In this document: positions 1 to 7,302 of the stretch, piece after piece
Numbering within the stretch: the first letter of the stretch is position 1
Layout: each line of letters starts with the position of its first letter
NCBI GenBank assembly: GCA_021852225.1
Contig: JAJZOA010000127.1
Location: 1 to 12,172, forward strand
DNA: 12,172 nt
Reading direction: 5' to 3'
Source: Planctomycetota bacterium
GTDB taxonomy: Bacteria; Planctomycetota; Phycisphaerae; WQYP01
Position numbers and translations under genes: made by a program
The notes under the pieces: model-generated
The model's input: the letters and a program-made list of their open reading frames with translations, nothing else
Databases searched by the model: none
Told to the model about the DNA's origin: nothing

Positions 1-60
1 TTCATCGTTCACTCGCCAGATCGTGGGCAGCGGTTCCACCGCTTTTTTACGCTTGGCCAT
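1..60 (-). CDS. N-terminus of a transposase (partial, runs off left edge)
   Basis: The complementary strand reads ATG at 60-58 followed by 20 open codons, MAKRKKAVEPLPTIWRVNDE, continuing past the left edge. The basic start followed by L-P-T-I-W-R-V resembles the first residues of IS5-type transposases common in Planctomycetes; this is recognition from memory, not a search. A strong Shine-Dalgarno (AAAGGAG on the minus strand, about 67-73) lies 7 nt upstream and fixes this ATG, because the ATG 4 nt further upstream runs into a stop after five codons. Only about 20 residues are visible, so no DDE catalytic residue can be checked. It could be another short basic protein. Confidence 0.55.
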   Translation of the reverse strand, partial: MAKRKKAVEPLPTIWRVNDE

Positions 61-106
61 CCATGGCTCCTTTCTTAATACCGGTCATGATTGTAACGGA
101 AAACCC

Positions 107-127
107 TCTTTTGAGATAGTTTCTAAA
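107..127. repeat. Candidate terminal inverted repeat / right end of the IS
   Basis: About 45-65 bp upstream of the transposase start the minus strand reads TAGAAACTATCTCAAAAGAG, which has the look and position of an IS5-like terminal repeat. The other end lies outside the window, so neither the inverted match nor a target duplication can be tested. This is inference from spacing and sequence style. Confidence 0.25.
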
Positions 128-310
128 TCATTGGGAAAGCTCGGTGGCATCGCCTGGCCGACGTGGACCGCAGAAAATGGTGCCGGCCCAGTGGCCGGGC
201 AGGGAGAAAATGGGTTGATAGGCACAGTGGTATTCCACGGCCCGGATATCTTTGCCCACGAACATCATTCCCAGAGGCGGAATGCCCGGGCTACGACGGC
301 GTGCCGCCAT
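128..310 (-). CDS. Hypothetical 60-residue protein, possibly truncated by the IS
   Basis: The frame starts at ATG 310-308 (an in-frame ATG also lies at 322-320) and ends with TGA at 130-128, just outside the candidate IS end. Codon use is GC-rich at third positions, like the real genes of this window, which is the main argument for coding. The product is not recognised; it begins MAARRRSPGIPPLGMMFVGK and has a hydrophobic W/F/G-rich second half. There is no Shine-Dalgarno before either ATG, which argues against it. It may be the 5' remnant of a gene cut by the transposon, or a chance frame. The rest of 61-540 holds no other convincing gene. Confidence 0.3.
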   Translation of the reverse strand: MAARRRSPGIPPLGMMFVGKDIRAVEYHCAYQPIFSLPGHWAGTIFCGPRRPGDATELSQ

Positions 311-369
311 GGGACAAACCAAACCGCTGATTTAACTTGCTTAAACGAATCGGCTGTGCGGAATCGGCG

Positions 370-407
370 AACAATGCAATTTTCTCAAGATATACTTTGC
401 AATTGTT
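370..407. repeat. Imperfect inverted repeat in an AT-rich island
   Basis: AACAATGCAA (370-379) and TTGCAATTGTT (397-407) form an inverted repeat with one extra base in the right arm and a 17-nt spacer. It lies in an unusually AT-rich patch about 100 nt upstream of the TATAAT box of the secretion operon. It could be an operator, or a trace of the nearby transposon; nothing downstream resembles a terminator. Confidence 0.3.
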
Positions 408-505
408 ACCTGTTCAACCGCTCTGGGCAGCCGTTGCACTATTCATTTGTCAGCGACGTTGTCAATACAGATACATTTTGAAGCGCATCGGCCGCGGCTT
501 TGTTG

Positions 506-511
506 TATAAT
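506..511 (+). promoter_or_regulatory. -10 box of the type VII-like operon
   Basis: A perfect TATAAT lies at 506-511, 32 nt upstream of the first possible ATG. No -35 at normal spacing is convincing: TTGAAG at 478-483 is 22 nt away. The box sits in otherwise GC-rich sequence immediately before the first gene of a four-gene operon, which makes a promoter likely. Confidence 0.5.
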
Positions 512-543
512 AGATCCGTTGGATTAAATCTGGAGTTATGTCA

Positions 544-816
544 ATGGCCAAAGCCAATGTGGACCCCGAAGAACTTCGACGTTTCGCCCAGGACCTGAAT
601 CGTTTCAACAATGACCTGCAGGGACTTATCGGGAACCTGTATGGCCGCCTTCGCGGACTGGAGGCCAACTGGCAGGACCAGGAACAACGGAAATTCATGG
701 AAGCCTTTGAACAGGCGATGAAAACGGTTTCCAGTTTTCTGCAGGATTCCCACCAGCATGCACAAGTCTTGGTCAAAAAGGCGAAACTTATTGAAGAGTA
801 TTTAAAACAGCGCTAA
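544..816 (+). CDS. WXG100-like small helical protein (type VII secretion substrate/partner)
   Basis: This gene encodes 90 residues. It has the size and shape of the WXG100 (ESAT-6-like) superfamily: two amphipathic helices separated by a central tryptophan turn, here L-E-A-N-W-Q-D followed by F eight residues after the W. The turn reads W-x-D instead of W-x-G. The second helix continues to the end and finishes with lysine-rich K-K-A-K-L-I-E-E-Y-L-K-Q-R. I placed the start at ATG 544 because GGAG (532-535) is 8 nt away; ATG 538 is only 2 nt from it. It is the first gene of an operon ending in an FtsK/SpoIIIE ATPase, the usual partner of WXG100 proteins, which recognises and exports them as helical hairpin dimers. 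No signal peptide or membrane segment is seen. Export is inferred from family and context. Confidence 0.8.
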   Translation: MAKANVDPEELRRFAQDLNRFNNDLQGLIGNLYGRLRGLEANWQDQEQRKFMEAFEQAMKTVSSFLQDSHQHAQVLVKKAKLIEEYLKQR

Positions 817-849
817 TCCGCCCGTTGCGGCCGCGCTGTGGGAGAATCC

Positions 850-1872
850 ATGTCTCAAGGCGCCCGGATTGATGATATTGACGCGATCAAAACCTTCCGC
901 GTTCAACTGGCCAAATTCGCCGAGGCGGCAAATTTAGCCCTTGATGACGCCCAAAGCGAAATCAACCGGACTCTCAACTGGCTGGAAGGCGAACAGACCT
1001 CCTTCTGGAACGCGCAAATCCGCAAACGCCAGGAATTGCTCGCCAAGGCCCAGCAGGCTCTGCGCGATAAGACCCTTTATAAAGATGTCAGCGGGCGGCC
1101 GCCGTCGGCCGTTGAAGAACATAAGGCGGTGGCCGTGGCCAAACGGAACCTCGCCGAGGCCGAACAGAAAATGGCCAATACCAAATCGTGGTGTCGCCGT
1201 TTCCCCAAGGAAATAGCGATGTACCATGGCGGCGTAAAACCCTTCGCCAATACGGTCGCCGGTGGCATTCCCGCGGCCTTGGCGCAATTAACCAATTCGG
1301 TTGCTTTACTAGAGCGCTACACCGCATCGCCCGTGGAAGCCGGTTCCGATGCCACTGGCCAGCGAGCCAGCGAAGGTGGAGGACCCAACCAGCCGGGCGG
1401 CATGGCGCGTGGCCGAACAACCGACCAGCCTGCGCCAGACCCCGAAGCTGCGCGTCTGCGTGATGCGATTCCGGCCGATTCAGTCCTGACCCATTCTTCC
1501 CCCGCGCCGGATGCCCCGCTTTCGCTGCCCGCAATCAAAATCACAGAACTGGGGAATTTGCCCGCGCCAGATATGACGGGTGAAACCAGGGCGGCCACCA
1601 GCATCGTGCTTTCCGGGCAACTTCCGCAGGATGCGGATTGGATAGTCATACGTCTGGATGCGGACCGGCTGTTTATTGGCCCGGCAAACCGCAACCAGAC
1701 CGCCGGCGCGGCTGAACGGTTTTATAATTTGACCGCGGCGGCATTCCTTCAAGAGCGGCCAGAACTCAACGCGATGACAAACCTTTCAGCCGGTACAATT
1801 GCGCTATTCGGGCCGGAAGGGCTTAAGGCGGTTTTTAATGCGGAAAATCGCCGCATTTGGCCGCAAAGTTGA
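850..1872 (+). CDS. Uncharacterised 340-residue helical protein of the type VII-like operon
   Basis: I do not recognise a named family. Residues 1-150 are predicted mainly helical and rich in K, E, Q and A, with two tryptophans at W44 and W53 (N-W-L-E-G, then S-F-W-N) and coiled-coil-like heptads from about 54 to 125. Residues 155-235 form a Gly/Pro/Ala-rich low-complexity linker. Residues 235-340 look like a compact mixed alpha/beta domain with W-I-V-I-R-L and F-I-G-P-A-N. There is no signal peptide or membrane segment. The start at ATG 850 has GGAG at 841-844, 5 nt away; an in-frame GTG at 838 lacks such a site. It lies 33 nt after the WXG100-like gene and 21 nt before a second W-x-D gene. 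The helical head plus separate C-terminal domain recalls LXG-type substrates, but a scaffold or chaperone role fits equally well. Confidence 0.75.
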   Translation: MSQGARIDDIDAIKTFRVQLAKFAEAANLALDDAQSEINRTLNWLEGEQTSFWNAQIRKRQELLAKAQQALRDKTLYKDVSGRPPSAVEEHKAVAVAKRNLAEAEQKMANTKSWCRRFPKEIAMYHGGVKPFANTVAGGIPAALAQLTNSVALLERYTASPVEAGSDATGQRASEGGGPNQPGGMARGRTTDQPAPDPEAARLRDAIPADSVLTHSSPAPDAPLSLPAIKITELGNLPAPDMTGETRAATSIVLSGQLPQDADWIVIRLDADRLFIGPANRNQTAGAAERFYNLTAAAFLQERPELNAMTNLSAGTIALFGPEGLKAVFNAENRRIWPQS

Positions 1873-1893
1873 AACTTTTTGGAGCTTCATGCG

Positions 1894-2106
1894 ATGGGCG
1901 TATATGAAGGTCAGGCGCGAATCAGTAAACTTGCACGGGATTTGGATGCCCGTTGGCATGAAATGCGGCTGATTTGGGATGATGCCAACAGCCACTCGCT
2001 GGAAGAGCGCTGCATTCGCCCGGTGATGGAAGATGCACGCAACGCCCTGACCGCCATGGATCATCTGAAACAGATATTAACCCAGATCAAGCGGGATTGC
2101 GGATAA
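1894..2106 (+). CDS. Small helical W-x-D protein, second WXG-like partner
   Basis: This gene encodes 70 residues, MGVYEGQARISKLARDLDAR onward. It contains R-W-x6-W-D-D: a first W in the first helix, then I-W-D-D at the turn, then an acidic helix and R-P-V-M-E-D. The W-D-D turn matches the position of W-Q-D in the first gene of the operon. Small proteins with this double-Trp pattern occur beside FtsK-like ATPases in Planctomycetes, as I recall. The start at ATG 1894 is supported by GGAG at 1881-1884, 9 nt upstream; an in-frame TTG at 1879 is less likely. The stop lies 7 nt before the ATPase start, suggesting translational coupling. It could form a heterodimer with the WXG100-like protein or act as an adaptor; that is inference. 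Confidence 0.75.
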   Translation: MGVYEGQARISKLARDLDARWHEMRLIWDDANSHSLEERCIRPVMEDARNALTAMDHLKQILTQIKRDCG

Positions 2107-2113
2107 GAGGAAC

Positions 2114-5100
2114 ATGACACAACCAGCACAAGATTCGATGGTAATTCCCACAAACGGCCAGCCGGTAACTGTGCCCCATGATGCCGCCAGCCGCCGTGCG
2201 GTGGCCGGCTCTGATCGGCAACGGGCCGCATTGCGCGATCTTATGTCGCTGGCCCAGCAGGCCGTCGCACGGGAACCAATCATTGAATCCGAATTCCATC
2301 GCGATGCCGCCAGTGTTGATGAAAAAGAAAAACATTCCCTGGAACTTCTGGAAAGCAGTCTGCGTCATGCCGAATCGCAAACGGCAACGGCTTATGCGGC
2401 GCGCGTGGAACAGAATCAGAGTCGCCACACGGCCGAATCTCAGGCCGCGATTGAAGAAACCGCCGCAGCGCGCAAACGCGCCGCAAAGGAATTTGAAAAT
2501 GTGCATGAAGCTCTGAAAAAGAAAATTGCCGAAGTGGTTTGGCTGGCGGATATTGAACTTGACGCCCAGCAGAACCGGCTGCGCGCCGAGTTGCAGGAAT
2601 CCATCGAAACCAATACCGCTAAAATGGCCGGAAAACGCGAAAGCGGCGAAGCCCTGCTTAGAAAATATGGCCATTCACCGGAGGCTGAAGCCGCCACCGC
2701 CGGCACGCCGGATCGGCAACCCGATACCACCGGCGACCGGCTGGCATTGCTGGCGGAGTATGACAAACATGTGGCGGATGTAAATGCCGGTATTGAACAT
2801 CTGAACAGCCTTGGGCTGCCCCGCTTTTTTGCGGGTGTCGGACCCTACATGGTGTTTTCGGTGGTGGTGCTGGCCGCAGTTGGCTTTTCCCAGATTCTGC
2901 CGGGAGAACAGCTTCCCAACTGGAATATGCTGGGTCTGTTTGGTGCCGGCGCGGTTCTGGTGATGAGTTGCCTGATGCTGCTGTTGCGATGGATGGCCCG
3001 CAAAGCAGTCCGCCGCGCGTATATCCCGCTGCACACGGCTCTGTTTCAGGCCGATGCCGCGGGCCGGGAACTGGCTGCCGCGAACAAAGCCTGGCACGAT
3101 GGCGTGCTGGCCGGGGCGCGGGAAAAGCACAAAACCGAAATTCAGGCGCAACGCGAAAAGGCGGGACCCCTGCTGGAAAAAGCCAAAATAAACCGCGACA
3201 CCGCGCTTCAGGCCATTACCGCCGAAGGAAAGGCCAAACTTGACCGACTCACACAGCGCCATGCGGTCGCCCAACAGGAGGCGATTCAGGCGCGGGATGG
3301 GCAGCTTGCGGAAATAAACCGCAAATATCAGATGGAACTCCAGAAAATAACCGGCGGTGCCGCGGCCCGGCGCGCGGAAATTAACACCCGGCACAGCCAG
3401 TTGCGGACCGAACTTGAAAAAACGTGGTTGGATGGGTTGGCACAATTTCGGGAACCGATTGGCTCCGCGAGTCCGGCGGAAACAGCGGGCCAGCGGCCTG
3501 GCCAGGCCGGCTGGGTCGCCCCGACAAGTTTTCCGGACAGCGTGCGTTTCGGAGAACTACAGGTGGACGTCGGCGAACTGATCGCCGCAGCGGATCCGGC
3601 GGGCGGCTTCACATTGCAAATTCCCGCGCCGATTTCCATTGAAGCGATGCTGGAATTCCCGCGGCGCGGCTCACTGCTGCTTCATGCGGACCGCGCCGGA
3701 CGGGCCCAGGCTATCGCCGCGCTGCAGGCTCTGATGACGCGGCTGCTTACTTGCGTTCCGCCCGGCCGTGCCCGCTTTACGCTGGTGGACCCGGTCGGAC
3801 TGGGCCAGAATTTCGCCGGATTCATGCACCTGACCGATTATGACGATGCGCTGGTCAATGGCCGCATCTGGACCAGCCCCGAGCAGATTGACCAGCGCCT
3901 GTCCGACCTGACCGAACACATGGAAACAGTTATTCAGAAATATCTTCGCAATGAATACGAAACAATTGACGACTACAACCGTCAGGCGGGCGACCTGGCC
4001 GAACCCTATCGGTTTCTGGTGATCGCCGACCTGCCCGTCGGCTTTTCCGATGAATCGCTCAAGCGGCTCAGCAGCATTGCGACCACTGGTGCCCGCTGTG
4101 GCGTCTACACGCTGATTTTCCGGGACACGCGTGTTGCCACGCCGTCCGGCACGCATCTGGACGACCTGGAGGCCCACAGCATCAATCTGATTTTCCGCGA
4201 CGGGCGGTTTGTCTGGCGAGATGACGTTTTCAGCCGCTTCCCGCTGACACTTGACCGCGCCCCCGGCGAAGATGAACTGACGGCCATCCTGCACCAGGTG
4301 GGCGAAAAGGCCAAACTGGCAAAACGGGTGGAAGTTTCTTTTTCGGCCATAGCGCCCACTCCGGCGGAATTCTGGACCCGCCGTTCCGACCGCGACCTTC
4401 AGGCACCGATCGGTCGCTGTGGTGCCACCCGGCTGCAGACTTTCGCGCTGGGCCGCGGCGTGGCGCAACATGCGCTGGTGACGGGCAAAACGGGTTCTGG
4501 TAAATCTACATTGCTACATGCGTTAATCAGTAACCTGGCCATGTGGTATTCCCCGGCGGAACTCGAACTGTATCTGATTGACTTCAAAAAGGGCGTGGAA
4601 TTCAAAACGTACGCCGCCCACGGCCTGCCCCACGCGCGTGCCATTGGCGTGGAATCGGACCGCGAATTTGGACTTAGCGTTCTGCAACGGATCGACAGCG
4701 AAATGAGCCGCCGTGGCGAATTGTTCCGCGCCGCCGGCGTGCAGGACCTTGGTTCATATCGCGCGGCAACCGAAAAGCCGATGCCGCGGACCCTGCTGAT
4801 TATTGACGAATTCCAGGAATTTTTCAGCGAGGACGACAAACTCGCCCAGGATGCCGCCCTTCTGCTTGACCGGCTGGTGCGCCAGGGCCGTGCCTTTGGC
4901 GTCCATGTGGTACTCGGATCGCAAACCATCGCCGGTTCTTCAGGTCTCTCGCGCAGCACCATCGGACAGATCGCCGTGCGTATTGCACTGCAGACCACGG
5001 AAGCTGATTCACAAGTTGTGCTGGCGGATGGCAATTCCGCCGCCCGGCTGCTGTCCCGCCCCGGCGAAGCGATTTACAACGATGCCGGCGGCCTGGTGGA

Positions 5101-6082
5101 AGGCAACAGCCCTTTTCAGGTGGCGTGGCTTTCCGATGAACAGCGCGACGCGTACCTTGATGCCGTAACGGCAATTGATCATAAAACCGGCATTCAGGCC
5201 GAGGCCGCAATTGTTTTTGAAGGCAACGCCCCCGCCGATATCCGAAAGAATCCCCGGCTGACGGCATTGCTCAAATCTCCGCAGGTCGTTTCGGTGCCAC
5301 GAATCTGGCTGGGTGAACCCGTGGCGATTAAAGACCCCACGGGCATAAGCTTTCGCCGCCAGAGCGGCGGCAATGCCCTGCTTATTGGCCAGGCCGAAGA
5401 ACAGGCTCTGGCCATTATGTCCGCGGGCATGATCGCGATTTCGGCGCAACAGGAATCCGCAGCAGTATTTTATATTCTGGATGGCAGTCCAGCCGATTCA
5501 CCGTCCTTTGGCGTACTGGGAACGGTGGCGGGCATCACGCCGCAGACCTGCCGCAATGTTGATTACCGCGGTGTTCCCGATGCAGTAAACGAATTGGCGC
5601 AGGAACTCAAGCGGCGACAGGAAGACGCCGGCGGTCAGCCGCCATCCATTTTTGTGTTTATCCTGGGATTGCAGCGTTACCGCGTGCTGCGAAAGTCGGA
5701 GGAAAGCTTCGGATTCTCCAGCGGCGATGAAAACGCCGCGCCCGATCCGGGCAGGCAATTTGCCGACCTGCTGACCGAAGGACCGGGAGTTGGGATTCAT
5801 ATTATTGCCTGGGTGGATACCATGGTTTCCGTGGAACGGGCGATGAACCGGAATTTAATGCGTGAATTTGACAACCGCATTCTGTTCCAAATGAGCGCCG
5901 CCGACAGCAGCAATCTGATTGATTCACCGGCGGCTAACCGGCTGGGTGCCTGCCGCGCCCTGGCCTTCAGCGAGGAACAGGGCACCTTGGAAAAATTCCG
6001 ACCGTACGCGATGCCCGATGCCAATTTCCTGGAAGAAGCGCGGCGGCAGTTAAATGCCCATCAAGCCGGTACCACGGCCTGA
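2114..6082 (+). CDS. Membrane-anchored FtsK/SpoIIIE-type ATPase of a type VII-like secretion system (EccC/EssC analogue)
   Basis: This gene encodes 1322 residues. In order: long coiled coil about 33-215 (A/E/R/K/Q-rich); two membrane segments about 240-262 and 272-293; second coiled coil about 300-445; then three ATPase-like modules. Module 1 (about 500-720) is degenerate: a P-loop-like H-A-D-R-A-G-R-A at 524-531 and L-V-I-A-D-L-P at 635-641. Module 2 (about 760-1020) is intact: Walker A G-K-T-G-S-G-K-S-T at 791-799, Walker B L-L-I-I-D-E-F at 894-900, then the FtsK-typical G-R-A-F-G-V-H and S-Q-T. Module 3 (about 1060-1310) is degenerate: I-G-Q-A-E-E-Q at 1091-1097 and F-I-L-G at 1182-1185. 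EccC/EssC proteins also have tandem ATPases, normally with the first one intact. No FHA domain is seen. The start has a purine-rich AAGAGGAA just upstream. The role is inferred to be powering export of the upstream W-x-D proteins; a DNA-translocase role is less likely because of those genes. Confidence 0.88.
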   Translation: MTQPAQDSMVIPTNGQPVTVPHDAASRRAVAGSDRQRAALRDLMSLAQQAVAREPIIESEFHRDAASVDEKEKHSLELLESSLRHAESQTATAYAARVEQNQSRHTAESQAAIEETAAARKRAAKEFENVHEALKKKIAEVVWLADIELDAQQNRLRAELQESIETNTAKMAGKRESGEALLRKYGHSPEAEAATAGTPDRQPDTTGDRLALLAEYDKHVADVNAGIEHLNSLGLPRFFAGVGPYMVFSVVVLAAVGFSQILPGEQLPNWNMLGLFGAGAVLVMSCLMLLLRWMARKAVRRAYIPLHTALFQADAAGRELAAANKAWHDGVLAGAREKHKTEIQAQREKAGPLLEKAKINRDTALQAITAEGKAKLDRLTQRHAVAQQEAIQARDGQLAEINRKYQMELQKITGGAAARRAEINTRHSQLRTELEKTWLDGLAQFREPIGSASPAETAGQRPGQAGWVAPTSFPDSVRFGELQVDVGELIAAADPAGGFTLQIPAPISIEAMLEFPRRGSLLLHADRAGRAQAIAALQALMTRLLTCVPPGRARFTLVDPVGLGQNFAGFMHLTDYDDALVNGRIWTSPEQIDQRLSDLTEHMETVIQKYLRNEYETIDDYNRQAGDLAEPYRFLVIADLPVGFSDESLKRLSSIATTGARCGVYTLIFRDTRVATPSGTHLDDLEAHSINLIFRDGRFVWRDDVFSRFPLTLDRAPGEDELTAILHQVGEKAKLAKRVEVSFSAIAPTPAEFWTRRSDRDLQAPIGRCGATRLQTFALGRGVAQHALVTGKTGSGKSTLLHALISNLAMWYSPAELELYLIDFKKGVEFKTYAAHGLPHARAIGVESDREFGLSVLQRIDSEMSRRGELFRAAGVQDLGSYRAATEKPMPRTLLIIDEFQEFFSEDDKLAQDAALLLDRLVRQGRAFGVHVVLGSQTIAGSSGLSRSTIGQIAVRIALQTTEADSQVVLADGNSAARLLSRPGEAIYNDAGGLVEGNSPFQVAWLSDEQRDAYLDAVTAIDHKTGIQAEAAIVFEGNAPADIRKNPRLTALLKSPQVVSVPRIWLGEPVAIKDPTGISFRRQSGGNALLIGQAEEQALAIMSAGMIAISAQQESAAVFYILDGSPADSPSFGVLGTVAGITPQTCRNVDYRGVPDAVNELAQELKRRQEDAGGQPPSIFVFILGLQRYRVLRKSEESFGFSSGDENAAPDPGRQFADLLTEGPGVGIHIIAWVDTMVSVERAMNRNLMREFDNRILFQMSAADSSNLIDSPAANRLGACRALAFSEEQGTLEKFRPYAMPDANFLEEARRQLNAHQAGTTA

Positions 6083-6107
6083 AACAGGGATAGACTGAAC
6101 GCTTTGT

Positions 6108-6449
6108 TTATTGCCGGGTGGCCGTCATTTTCATATTGTCCGGCGATGCGGGCTTCGGTGCGGCGGCCAGTACCATCAGGGCCAGCGCGGTCCAACTGGG
6201 AAACACCGCAACGCCGGGAATCAGTTCAATAATCAGTGCGACTGCCATTGCCCAACTCGGGCCGATGATCAGCCAGAGAAAAAATGCGGTGGCCAGATCA
6301 GCGACATCATCCACAGGGTCCAGAAAGCCAATTGTTCCGCCACACAGCAGGCGAACACCATCCACCCCAACCGCCAGACAAAGCGCCAGCACTTTCCGCC
6401 TCCGGGAAAGCGGCCGATTGAAAAGCCCATGCGTAAATATCGGATTCAT
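6108..6449 (-). CDS. Small integral membrane protein of unknown function
   Basis: This gene encodes 113 residues, convergent with the ATPase gene with 25 nt between stops. It has a short basic N-terminus (N-R-P-L-S-R-R-R-K), then three to four hydrophobic stretches at about 20-40, 50-63, 66-82 and 84-97. A central loop holds F-L-D-P-V-D-D-V-A-D, and I-E-L-I-P-G-V and P-S-W-T follow. The regular hydrophobic pattern with charged ends argues for a real protein; the opposite strand of the same region gives only a low-complexity Ser/Arg-rich frame. The Shine-Dalgarno is weak (AAGG about 11 nt from the ATG). I cannot name the family. It has no evident link to its neighbours. Confidence 0.6.
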   Translation of the reverse strand: MNPIFTHGLFNRPLSRRRKVLALCLAVGVDGVRLLCGGTIGFLDPVDDVADLATAFFLWLIIGPSWAMAVALIIELIPGVAVFPSWTALALMVLAAAPKPASPDNMKMTATRQ

Positions 6450-6617
6450 CGTGCGTCTGCCTTACTCAGGTTCTACCAGCCGATGCAAAATCCCAACGCG
6501 TTCCATCCATTCGGCGGCAAAAGAACATGCACGTGCAATAATTAACTTTACATCGTGCTGCGGCTGCAACAGTATACCGCATAGGGTGCCATGCAACGGT
6601 CAGGAAAGATGATCAAC

Positions 6618-7302
6618 ATGAAAACAACTCCTCGCAAAGTTCTGAAGTTGCCTGCGGAATTGCAATTAATTTTTCCACCCGGTGAATCCCAACCTTTTTA
6701 CACCACGCCCAAGGGCACGGCATTTTGACCGACTCAATTGAAATTCTTCGCCAACTCCCCGCGGCCAGTGTGGATCTGGTGATGACGTCGCCTCCATTCG
6801 CACTCACTCGAAAAAAAAGGAATATGGCAACGAGCCAGTGGAACGATACCTCGATTGGTTCATGCCATTTTGCCGGGAAATCCATCGCGTTCTGAAACCA
6901 ACCGGCAGTTTCGTTCTGGACATCGGGGGAGCATGGGTTCCCGGCGTTCCAGTGCGAAGCTTCTATCATTTCGAGTCAGTGGTTAAGTTGGCTCGTGAAA
7001 TTTTCCTTGCCCAGGAATTCTATTGGTTCAACCCGGCCCGCCTGCCCACGCCGGCCGAATGGATTACGGTACGCCGTGTTCGCGTCAAAGATGCTGTCAA
7101 TATGGTCGGGTGGTTCAGCAAATCCGAGCATCCGAAAGCGGACAACCGTCGCGTGTTACAGCCATACAGCAAATCAATGAAGAGCCTTATTCAGAACGGC
7201 TACCAGCATCTGCAAGGTTCGTTGTTCCTATTTGAGCGTGGGCCATTGTTTCCAGTCCCTGAAACTTCCGAGATCGCGGAGTCGCATCAATGCCCGGTAT
7301 AA
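6618..7302 (+). pseudogene. Decayed M.PvuII-like N4-cytosine DNA methyltransferase
   Basis: Three successive frames join into the N-terminal two thirds of a beta-class methyltransferase. Frame one (6618-6725) gives Q-P-F-Y-T-T-P-K-G-T-A-F and then TGA at 6726. Frame two (from 6725) gives I-L-R-Q-L-P-A-A-S-V-D-L-V-M-T-S-P-P-F-A-L-T-R-K-K, split at the A-run. Frame three (from 6820) gives E-Y-G-N, then D-I-G-G-A-W, F-Y-W-F-N-P-A-R-L-P and V-K-D-A-V-N-M. T-S-P-P-F is catalytic motif IV. The joined order follows M.PvuII as I remember it. In this class the AdoMet-binding F-G-G motif lies near the C-terminus; it is absent, because the homology fades after M-K-S-L-I-Q-N-G-Y-Q and the frame ends about 25 residues later. 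AGGAAAG (6602-6608) precedes ATG 6618. The product cannot be active; it once modified DNA against the neighbouring endonuclease. Confidence 0.85.

Noticed and set aside
23..481. 152-codon plus-strand frame at the left end
   Set aside because: It overlaps the transposase start and IS end, has no Shine-Dalgarno, and its translation shows no domain or consistent codon preference.
3671..4471. Long open frame (266 codons) on the minus strand inside the ATPase gene
   Set aside because: It lies opposite a gene with clear ATPase motifs; long antisense frames are expected in GC-rich DNA, and the translation shows no coherent domain.
6118..6612. 164-codon plus-strand frame opposite the small membrane protein
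   Set aside because: It is low-complexity and Ser/Arg-rich. The minus strand gives a regular pattern of membrane segments, so only that strand was annotated.
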